Shown here piece after piece: positions 1 to 5,049 of a stretch of DNA of 5,049 bases (positions within the stretch are counted from its first letter, which is position 1; the number at the start of each line of letters is the position of its first letter). The notes below the pieces were generated by a model, which was not told the origin of the DNA, did not search any database, and saw only the letters and a program-made list of their open reading frames with translations. Origin of the DNA: Planctomycetaceae bacterium (GTDB taxonomy: Bacteria; Planctomycetota; Planctomycetia; Planctomycetales; Planctomycetaceae); the NCBI GenBank assembly GCA_020426125.1, contig JAGQQQ010000813.1:1-5049 (forward strand), given 5' to 3'. The position numbers were made by a program, and so were the translations under genes.

Positions 1-2
1 TG

Positions 3-572
3 GCAGACGCTCCCTTTCAACCGGCGGAATTTGCACTGGTTCTCGAATCCTTGCGGGAGCCGATGCGCCAACTCTCGTCAGACCGTAATCGGATCGATCA
101 AACGGGCCGCGAACTGGAGGGGATCATTTCCCAATGGCTTGAGTCCCTTGCCCGACGTCCGATCACACGTTCTCAGGCGAGCGCAATTCTGGGTCATCTG
201 CTATCGCAGCGCGGGAATCTCGTCTCGGAAGGTTGGGACCAAGCGGCTCATCTCTATTTGAGCACGGTCGCCCTCCGGCCGAATTTCCGTTCTCCCATGC
301 GACGTGGGAATCTCGGGGACGACGACATCTTTCAGGAACTCCGGGATCGCCTGAGTTGGAATCGGGGAGAGAGCGATCACTTTGCGATCTTCGACAGCCC
401 ACGATATGTTAGCGGAAACGCACGGGAGGAAATCGTGGAATTGTTTGACCAGATCAACGCTAGGCTCTCACGTCAGCGCGACGTCCCTCGCAGTGCCAGC
501 GAGAATGGCTCATCTGATTCCAATGCGGGGAATTGGGTTCAGTTTACCGATCCTGCACAAGCCAGTTTTTGA
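3..572 (+). CDS. C-terminal fragment of a probable multiheme cytochrome c family protein (5' end off the window)
   Basis: The frame is open from the left edge to a TGA at 570-572, giving 189 visible residues. The TTG at 51 and ATG at 63 are internal codons rather than likely starts, because the frame continues upstream without a stop. The visible part is soluble, charged and helix-rich, with no CXXCH, signal peptide or membrane segment. Residues 23-67 align without gaps to residues 399-443 of the next gene's product: 11 of 45 are identical, including an R-E pair, Q-W and A-I-L. A W/Y-D-x-A-x-x-L segment follows about a dozen residues later, and both proteins end near an S-G...E-I-V...F motif. 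From this I infer a paralogue whose heme-binding part lies upstream. The tail after about residue 160 is Ser/Asn-rich and looks disordered. The reading frame is certain; the family assignment is inference from this local similarity alone. Confidence 0.75.
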   Translation, partial: ADAPFQPAEFALVLESLREPMRQLSSDRNRIDQTGRELEGIISQWLESLARRPITRSQASAILGHLLSQRGNLVSEGWDQAAHLYLSTVALRPNFRSPMRRGNLGDDDIFQELRDRLSWNRGESDHFAIFDSPRYVSGNAREEIVELFDQINARLSRQRDVPRSASENGSSDSNAGNWVQFTDPAQASF

Positions 573-652
573 TTCCAGGTTCTTGATGGTGAATCCGGTT
601 TCTGTGATCCGTGCCAGCGATTCGTTTCGACATTCATCACGGGGATCAACAA

Positions 653-2386
653 ATGGCGGGACCTGACGTGAAATTCTGTCTTGGTCTGTTCGTGATTTTC
701 CCGTTGTTTCTCTTACAGGGACTTTTCGCGCAAGATCTCGATCAGGGCAGCTTGTGGGGGACGCCGGAGTCGGGGGCTCACCAGATTGAAGGAGTCGCCC
801 GGTGCTATGCGTGCCATAGCAAGACCGATCTGGCGGCGGACCTCCCCAAGAATATTGTTCTACCGCCCGATGTCACGGGGATCAATGACGATGGCTGGGT
901 TTTGCTGAATGAAATGCTCACCTGGGCGGGTGAGGACAAACATTATCAGGCCTACACCGTTCTGTTGGGAGAACGATCACAGCGGATGGCCCAACTCCTG
1001 GGTGTGGTGGATCCTGAGGGAAAGTCACTGGTCCACCAGGATGCCCGTTGTTTGGCTTGTCACAGCGCGGTCCCGATTGCCAGGCTCCCGCGAGACGGGC
1101 ATCTCGTCCGACAAGACACTCTCAACAATTCCCAGTTCAATCTGGGAGTTTCCTGCGAAGGCTGCCATGGCCCATCGGGAGTCGGCGGTGAGTCGGGTAA
1201 AGCATGGATCAACGCGCATGTGGATTCCAACGTCTGGCGAACAATGGATTCCTTACGGAAGTTTCAGGATTTTGGCTACTGGGATGTTCGCTCATTCGCC
1301 ACGCAAGCGGAGATCTGCCTGTCATGCCATCTCGGAGATGTGGATCAGGGAAAAGTGATCACTCATGAGATGTATGCGGCCGGGCATCCTCCGTTGCCGA
1401 GCTTTGAACTGGCGACCTTCGTTGCTCAACAACCGCAGCACTGGCGGGACTTCGAGGAGAAGGCTCCGGGAATCAAAGCGGACTTTCAGGCGAAGACCTC
1501 CGTTCCGGAAATTGATGATGGATTCTCGACGACCCGGATGAGTCTCGTTTCGTCCCTGATGACCGTCAGCCAGTTCATGGAGCTCACCGCCGATTTGATC
1601 GATGAGGAGGTCACTTGTGATGTGGAGAAGCCATCGTGGCCGGAACTGGCGAACTATGCGTGCTTCGCGTGCCACCATGACCTACAAAGAGACGGTTGGC
1701 GGCAACGGCGCCCCGCTTCCCGACCTCCGGGACGGCCCGTTTTGCACGAGTGGACAATGGTTCTCGCCAGCGTCGCCGCCCGGCATTTGCAAGTCGGATC
1801 CGATTTCGACCGTTTGTCCGGACAGGTTGAGGAGGCTGTGACCGCCCAGGTCTTCGGTAACCGAATCCAGTTGCTCTCCGCCTCTCGGGAATTCTCGGAC
1901 GCAGCGAGACAATGGGCTCATCAACTGGATCACCGCAGGCTTATGCCAGGAGAGGTCGATGCCATTCTGAAAGACATCGCAAGGATCGGGGCCGAACGGA
2001 CACTCGACTACGATTCCGCGCGCCAGTTGATTTGGGCGTTCGAGAGGGTTTTCCATGACTCAACCACGCATTCAGATCCGGAGGACGCATCCGCGACGAT
2101 GACCGTCGCGGATGCGCGGACCCAACGAATTCCCCGTCCGTGGACAGGGTGGCTCCCAGGGGAGTCTCTGTCGCGTCCGGAGGAGGTTCTGAAGCGGCTG
2201 GAGGCCGGCTTGATTCTCGATCTCCGTCAGGGACGGGCGGGGACACAGACAATTCCGAGCGACGGCAATCAGGAACGGCCCCTCACGGAAGTGGAACTGG
2301 AAAAGACATTGCCGAAGATTTCCGGTTATGATCCTGAAATTGTTCAGCAGCATTTTCACGAACTGCTCGGAATCCTGGCCGAGTAG
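653..2386 (+). CDS. Secreted five-heme c-type cytochrome (cytochrome c554-like multiheme family)
   Basis: From the ATG at 653 the product is 577 residues and ends in tandem TAG stops (2384-2389). Residues 1-27 form a Sec-type signal peptide: a Lys, then a hydrophobic run ending LFA before QD. Mature protein should therefore be outside the cytoplasm, where heme c is attached. Five CXXCH motifs are visible: CYACH 51-55, CLACH 133-137, CEGCH 168-172, CLSCH 222-226 and CFACH 337-341. The CEGCHGP block, the HYQAY segment near residue 97 and the HE...AGHP stretch at 238-246 after heme 4 resemble the cytochrome c554/c-prime-type multiheme proteins common in planctomycetes. Spare histidines in these blocks could be distal heme ligands (inference). 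After heme 5 comes about 235 residues without hemes, mostly helical, shared in part with the preceding gene product. Its likely role is periplasmic electron transfer; donor and acceptor are unknown. Alternative starts are GTG 668, which gives a compact signal peptide, and GTG 611, which is less likely. Confidence 0.93.
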   Translation: MAGPDVKFCLGLFVIFPLFLLQGLFAQDLDQGSLWGTPESGAHQIEGVARCYACHSKTDLAADLPKNIVLPPDVTGINDDGWVLLNEMLTWAGEDKHYQAYTVLLGERSQRMAQLLGVVDPEGKSLVHQDARCLACHSAVPIARLPRDGHLVRQDTLNNSQFNLGVSCEGCHGPSGVGGESGKAWINAHVDSNVWRTMDSLRKFQDFGYWDVRSFATQAEICLSCHLGDVDQGKVITHEMYAAGHPPLPSFELATFVAQQPQHWRDFEEKAPGIKADFQAKTSVPEIDDGFSTTRMSLVSSLMTVSQFMELTADLIDEEVTCDVEKPSWPELANYACFACHHDLQRDGWRQRRPASRPPGRPVLHEWTMVLASVAARHLQVGSDFDRLSGQVEEAVTAQVFGNRIQLLSASREFSDAARQWAHQLDHRRLMPGEVDAILKDIARIGAERTLDYDSARQLIWAFERVFHDSTTHSDPEDASATMTVADARTQRIPRPWTGWLPGESLSRPEEVLKRLEAGLILDLRQGRAGTQTIPSDGNQERPLTEVELEKTLPKISGYDPEIVQQHFHELLGILAE

Positions 2387-2402
2387 TAGGACGTCCATAG
2401 AA

Positions 2403-2435
2403 GGCGAGGCGAACAGGGAACGACAATTCCTCGCC
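2403..2435 (+). promoter_or_regulatory. Intercistronic stem-loop between the cytochrome and propeller genes
   Basis: GGCGAGG (2403-2409) is perfectly complementary to CCTCGCC (2429-2435). An alternative or stacked inner helix, GGAA (2417-2420) with TTCC (2427-2430) around a six-base loop, can coexist with the outer GGCGA/TCGCC pairs. It lies 16 bases after the cytochrome stop and about 40 bases before the propeller start. No T-tract follows, so it is not a standard intrinsic terminator. A role in mRNA processing, 3'-end protection or partial attenuation within an operon is inference. Confidence 0.4.
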
Positions 2436-2463
2436 AATCGCTCGAATCAATCGGAATGTTAAG

Positions 2464-2468
2464 AAAGG
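2464..2468 (+). promoter_or_regulatory. Ribosome binding site that favours the ATG at 2477
   Basis: AAAGG lies 8 bases before the ATG at 2477. The upstream in-frame ATG at 2456 is preceded by AATCAATCGGA, which gives no comparable Shine-Dalgarno match. This is why the propeller gene is started at 2477. Confidence 0.5.
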
Positions 2469-2476
2469 TCTCACGG

Positions 2477-3724
2477 ATGAAATGGCTTTCCCTGTCCGCT
2501 CTTGTCGCCATGAGTTTTTCCCTCCTTGATGATCACGCCAGTGCGGGGGATTGGCCTCAAATCCTCGGGTTGCACCGCTCGGGAATCGCGGCGGCGGACG
2601 AGCAATTGGCAGAGAAGTGGCCCAAATCCGGTCCGCCAGTGGCTTGGGATCATCCGGTGGGGGCTGGCTACGCGGGTGTCGCAGTGGCCGGGGAGCAGGT
2701 CCTCCTCTTTCACCGAGTGAGACAGGAGGAGGTCGTCGAGTCGTTGTCTGTGGCCAACGGGGAGTCCGAGTGGAATTCCAGCTATCCAACAACCTTTTAT
2801 CCGCAGGTTGGCGGGGGAGACGGTCCGCTATGTGTTCCGACAATCGTCGGCGATCGCGTTGTCACCTATGGTGCCCAGGGAGTCCTCACCTGCCTGAATC
2901 TCAAGACGGGGGAAATCCATTGGCAACGCAAGACCCACGAAGAGTTCAAGGCTCAGGAAGGATATTTCGGGGCCGGCAGTAGTCCGATTGTCGTGGGAGA
3001 ACGGGTTATTGTGAATGTTGGCGGCTCACGCACGGATGCGGGAATCGTCGCATTCTCATTGGAGACGGGGGAGACCCAATGGACCAAAACCCAGGAACCG
3101 GCGAGCTATTCCGCTCCCACAGCGGTGGAACTGGCTGGGCAACCTCATGTTCTTATGGTAACCCGTTATCGATGCCTCATGCTCGATCCAGAGAGCGGCG
3201 CGATTCGATTTCAGTTTCCGTTCGGCCAACGGGGTCCAACAGTGAACGGAGCGACGCCCATCACTCTCGACGGGCATCTCCTCGTCTCTTCCAGCTACGG
3301 AATTGGTTCGATTTTTGCGAAATTCAGTCTGTTGGGAACTGAGACCGTCTGGGATGGCGTCGAGCCACTCGCCACTCAATATTGCACACCGATTCATCAC
3401 CAAGGCTACGTCTACGTCATTGACGGCCGGGACGATGTTCCCCCGGCCGATCTGAAGTGCATTGACCTCGAAACCGGAAAAACCACTTGGGTCGAGTATG
3501 GTTTCGGTTACGGGACGCTGATTCTCGCCGATGGCAAGCTTCTCGCCGCGAAGACCAATGGAGAACTCGTGATGTTCTCCGCGAATCCTCAGGAATTCGA
3601 GCCGCTTTCCCATTTCCGGGTGTTTCGGAAGACGGTTCGGGCTCTGCCAGCTGTCTCAAATGGAAAGTTGTATCTCCGCGACGAAGAGACGTTGAAATGC
3701 CTGGACCTAAGATTGGGGTTGTGA
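2477..3724 (+). CDS. Secreted PQQ-like beta-propeller repeat protein
   Basis: The product is 415 residues from ATG 2477, or 422 if ATG 2456 is used. Residues 1-23 form a signal peptide (MKW, hydrophobic core, then ASA before GDW). The mature protein opens with GDWPQ at 24-28, then an RSGI segment and a WPKSGPPVAW stretch. This resembles the DWPQWRG-type opening of PQQ-binding-like propeller proteins abundant in planctomycetes. Blade signatures of the type LxTGxxxW recur at about 140-149, 195-202 and 331-338, with a degenerate copy at 236-245 and a closing strand LKCLDL near 406-411. The whole fits six or seven blades. These folds are related to BamB and quinoprotein dehydrogenases, but I see no evidence for bound PQQ or a catalytic site, so a scaffold or ligand-binding role is as likely as an enzyme. 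It lies 90 bases after the multiheme cytochrome on the same strand, suggesting co-expression in the cell envelope. Family confidence is high; the function is unknown. Confidence 0.93.
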   Translation: MKWLSLSALVAMSFSLLDDHASAGDWPQILGLHRSGIAAADEQLAEKWPKSGPPVAWDHPVGAGYAGVAVAGEQVLLFHRVRQEEVVESLSVANGESEWNSSYPTTFYPQVGGGDGPLCVPTIVGDRVVTYGAQGVLTCLNLKTGEIHWQRKTHEEFKAQEGYFGAGSSPIVVGERVIVNVGGSRTDAGIVAFSLETGETQWTKTQEPASYSAPTAVELAGQPHVLMVTRYRCLMLDPESGAIRFQFPFGQRGPTVNGATPITLDGHLLVSSSYGIGSIFAKFSLLGTETVWDGVEPLATQYCTPIHHQGYVYVIDGRDDVPPADLKCIDLETGKTTWVEYGFGYGTLILADGKLLAAKTNGELVMFSANPQEFEPLSHFRVFRKTVRALPAVSNGKLYLRDEETLKCLDLRLGL

Positions 3725-3758
3725 CGGAAGACATTTCGACGTTCGAGGATACGACAGT

Positions 3759-3780
3759 CCGCGGACCAGTTTGTCTGCGG
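3759..3780 (+). terminator. Strong hairpin after the propeller gene, possible transcript 3' end
   Basis: CCGCGGAC (3759-3766) pairs with GTCTGCGG (3773-3780) over 8 base pairs, one of them G-U, around the loop CAGTTT. It begins 34 bases after the TGA. The nearest T-run (T6 at 3807-3812) is 26 bases further on, so this is not a canonical intrinsic terminator. The left arm is also part of the perfect palindrome GTCCGCGGAC (3757-3766), so a DNA-binding role is possible. It may protect the 3' end of the envelope operon transcript or act with Rho. Confidence 0.35.
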
Positions 3781-3948
3781 TGACCCCACTGCGAGAAACG
3801 ATGTTGTTTTTTGTCTCCAAACCCCCCTGTCTTCGAATTTGAACCATTTGATTCGATGCCGGGAGGAAATTTGATCGTCGACGGAACACTCGTTGACCGC
3901 TTGAGATTTGGCGACTAATAATGAAGTATTCGCAGCTTGAATATTTTC

Positions 3949-3978
3949 CTCGAAAATCGAGAGAGCCGAGATTTTTTT
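3949..3978 (+). terminator. Small hairpin followed by a T7 tract, weak terminator candidate
   Basis: CTCGA (3949-3953) pairs with TCGAG (3957-3961) around a three-base AAA loop. Alternatively, CTCG (3949-3952) can pair with CGAG (3967-3970), which sits one base before T7 (3972-3978). Both stems are short. A competing AT-rich pairing of GAAAATC with GATTTTT is also possible. The site is 225 bases after the propeller stop, so it would be a backup terminator at best. Confidence 0.2.
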
Positions 3979-3981
3979 GCG

Positions 3982-4009
3982 TGGACGGTGAATAGGGGTG
4001 TGTTAGGAT
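3982..4009 (+). promoter_or_regulatory. Weak sigma-70-like promoter candidate upstream of the rpoD leader
   Basis: TGGACG (3982-3987) and TAGGAT (4004-4009) each match four of six consensus positions of the -35 and -10 boxes, with a 16-base spacer. An AT-rich stretch with a T7 run lies immediately upstream. If used, transcription would begin near 4016 and give rpoD a leader of about 715 bases. Planctomycete promoters are poorly matched by the E. coli consensus, so this is a low-confidence guess. Confidence 0.2.
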
Positions 4010-4113
4010 GGCTCCTTCGTTGTTGACAAATGAGCACGGAAATGCTGTTGGCTAAAATCCTTGTAAGGCATTGATGTGCGAAGAGTTGCAACGAAATTCC
4101 AGGATCGCGCAGA

Positions 4114-4165
4114 CGGACAGGTTGCTTTCATGCGACGCAGGGAATCTGTCCATCTATCCTGTCCG
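4114..4165 (+). repeat. 8-bp inverted repeat with a nested small hairpin, possible leader RNA structure
   Basis: CGGACAGG (4114-4121) is perfectly complementary to CCTGTCCG (4158-4165). CTGTCC also occurs at 4146-4151 and could pair with the same left arm, making two mutually exclusive helices. A third option pairs TCCTG (4157-4161) with CAGGG (4168-4172), which uses the right arm in another way. Alternative pairings suggest either a switching leader or chance; there is no sequence match to a riboswitch I know. Confidence 0.3.
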
Positions 4166-4694
4166 ATCAGGGGATTCTTTTCGCAAGGTTTTGTTCGGGA
4201 GAGGAGTTAGGATGCGATTTTCCCGTCGTCAGCGAATCGGCCCAGCCGGAATCACCACACCTTGTAGTAGTCGGATTCGTGAATTGGGAGGTTCGAAGAG
4301 ATGTTTCGACTTCCGTTCCGGTCTATGGCGCCGTCGATCGCCTCCTTGACGATGCCTTGAGAGACGATGCATTCTCAGCACGACGATCAGCGAGTCATCT
4401 CAGGATGGGGCTTTCATCATGAAGTTGGCTTGCGTCAAATTCCACGCCGATTCACCGGCTCGGTTTCCGTCCCCGTGACGCGAGGAGCATCTCGGCAAAT
4501 TGAAGGTTCCATGTGCCGGTTGGTTGAGACAGTCGCGGTGAATCAGAGAACTTGAAAATGGAAACTGTCAGGTTGGAGCGGCGACATTTGGGCTCCTCTC
4601 CGCCGTCAAGATTGGGCCAGAAAGCGACGCTGTTTCGGAAATCGCGTCGAAAATACAGGACAGGATGTCTTGCGGACGGATTCGCATGGCAAGT

Positions 4695-4708
4695 TTGAAT
4701 TCAATTGA
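4695..4708. repeat. Two overlapping AT-rich palindromes just upstream of rpoD
   Basis: TTGAATTCAA (4695-4704) is a perfect 10-base palindrome, and it overlaps the perfect 8-base palindrome TCAATTGA (4701-4708). They end 9 bases before the rpoD Shine-Dalgarno sequence. Outside coding sequence this could be an operator or part of the core promoter and leader. If rpoD instead starts at ATG 4686, the block would be coding and the palindromes probably incidental. Confidence 0.3.
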
Positions 4709-4717
4709 TCTTTCCCT

Positions 4718-4723
4718 AGGGAG
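4718..4723 (+). promoter_or_regulatory. Strong Shine-Dalgarno that sets the rpoD start
   Basis: AGGGAG lies 7 bases before the GTG at 4731, a near-ideal sequence and spacing. The in-frame ATG at 4686 has only a weak GGA five bases upstream, and the ATG at 4665 has nothing better. This supports GTG 4731 as the start. Confidence 0.6.
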
Positions 4724-4730
4724 TAACAGA

Positions 4731-5049
4731 GTGCATCGCCTCGATTCTGGTTTGCATGATTTGATGGAACAAGCCCGCAAACGCGGTTTCCTCACCTATC
4801 AGATGGTGGATACGTATCTCCCCGATGAAGGGGGAGAGCCTATGATGATGGATCGCATCATCCATGCCTTGGAGGAAATGGATCTCCCTCTGATTAATGA
4901 TCCCGACGCACCGGCCACCGTCGCTGAGAAGACGCGGATGGAGCAACAAACGACCGAACCGGACATCACAGAACTTGCGGTGGCCCGGGGGTTGATCGAA
5001 CCGGAAGCTCCCATGTCTTCTCGTGATCCGATCCGGATGTACCTGAGTC
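4731..5049 (+). CDS. rpoD: RNA polymerase primary sigma factor (sigma-70/SigA), N-terminal part
   Basis: The frame is open from GTG 4731 to the right edge, giving 106 visible residues; the rest of the gene lies outside the window. Residues 8-56 match sigma-70 region 1.1: LHDLMEQ, then GFLTY at 19-23, VDTYLPDE at 26-33, and an I-I..L-E-E-M helix followed by an N-D-P-D-A segment. E. coli RpoD has GYLTY, VNDHLPED and II..IND at the same places. An acidic linker leads to SSRDPIRMYLS at 96-106, the opening of region 1.2 (DPVRMYM in E. coli). Region 1.1 is characteristic of primary sigma factors and keeps free sigma off DNA. The distance from the start to GFLTY matches the family, which supports GTG 4731. 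The same frame is open back to 4542, so ATG 4686 or ATG 4665 would add 15 or 22 residues. Whether this genome has other rpoD copies cannot be seen here. Confidence 0.93.
   Translation, partial: MHRLDSGLHDLMEQARKRGFLTYQMVDTYLPDEGGEPMMMDRIIHALEEMDLPLINDPDAPATVAEKTRMEQQTTEPDITELAVARGLIEPEAPMSSRDPIRMYLS

Larger units (their letters stand above)
3725..4730. other. About 1 kb without a convincing gene, between the propeller gene and rpoD
   Basis: Open frames here are short, encode unfamiliar arginine-rich or low-complexity peptides, and lack the codon bias of the flanking genes. The first part, to about 4010, is AT-rich in its second half and includes a T7 run at 3972-3978. From about 4015 to 4180 there are several short inverted repeats compatible with a structured RNA leader. 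No tRNA, tmRNA, RNase P RNA, SRP RNA or riboswitch consensus that I know is visible. The best reading is an intergenic region carrying the end of the upstream operon and a long 5' region for rpoD. Confidence 0.6.

Noticed and set aside
2283..2843. 186-codon minus-strand open frame across the cytochrome-propeller junction
   Set aside because: It is antisense to two well-supported genes and its Pro/Arg-rich translation is typical of shadow frames in GC-rich DNA.
3056..3613. 185-codon minus-strand open frame inside the propeller gene
   Set aside because: It lies entirely opposite a protein with clear propeller repeats, and its translation shows no family signature.
4023..4058. Perfect TTGACA (4023-4028) and TAAAAT (4053-4058) as a sigma-70 promoter
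   Set aside because: The spacer is 24 bases, too long for a sigma-70 promoter. No good -10 lies 16-18 bases after TTGACA, and no good -35 lies 16-18 bases before TAAAAT.
4288..4303. GGTTCGAA resembling a tRNA T-loop
   Set aside because: The bases on either side (GGGAG and GAGAT) cannot form the T-stem, and no acceptor or anticodon arm can be placed around it.
4234..4460. GAATCGGC (4234-4241) with GCCGATTC (4446-4453), and AGCCGG (4244-4249) with CCGGCT (4455-4460)
   Set aside because: The two pairs are not nested in an order that can form one helix, and the arms are about 200 bases apart, so chance is the simpler explanation.
4367..4555. 62-codon open frame between the propeller gene and rpoD
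   Set aside because: It has only a poorly spaced GAGAG upstream, an unfamiliar product and no coding-like codon bias. It looks like a chance frame.
4568..5014. Minus-strand open frames of 71-77 codons over the rpoD start
   Set aside because: They are antisense to a well-supported sigma-70 N-terminus, lie largely opposite its codons, and show no recognisable protein family.

Overview
The window reads as ordinary chromosomal DNA of moderate-to-high GC, most likely from a planctomycete. The evidence is a secreted multiheme c-type cytochrome next to a secreted PQQ-like beta-propeller that opens with the DWPQ-type motif common in that phylum, plus a sigma-70 N-terminus. The phylum is an inference from gene style, not from a marker gene. 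All supported genes are on the + strand.

Layout. (1) Positions 3-572 hold the 3' end of a gene whose start lies off the left edge. No heme motif is visible, but part of it aligns with the C-terminal domain of the next gene, so I read it as the tail of a paralogous multiheme cytochrome. (2) Positions 653-2386 encode a secreted cytochrome with five CXXCH motifs. (3) A roughly 90-base gap with a stem-loop leads to a secreted PQQ-like beta-propeller protein at 2477-3724. Genes 1-3 are co-oriented with gaps of 80-90 bases and probably form one envelope redox transcription unit. (4) About 1 kb (3725-4730) has no convincing gene. It holds a strong hairpin after the propeller gene, an AT-rich stretch with a T-tract and a weak promoter-like pair, several inverted repeats, and overlapping palindromes just before the next gene. 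(5) From 4731 to the right edge is the N-terminus of a primary sigma factor (RpoD/SigA), with region 1.1 and the start of region 1.2.

How the genes work together. The cytochrome(s) and the propeller are all exported, so they plausibly act in the periplasm or at the outer membrane in electron transfer. The substrate and partners cannot be read from the sequence. The sigma factor belongs to a separate functional unit and probably has its own, possibly long, leader. I found no mobile element, CRISPR array, tRNA, rRNA or convincing riboswitch, and no clear new system. The most useful leads are the likely tandem cytochrome pair and the unexplained leader region before rpoD.
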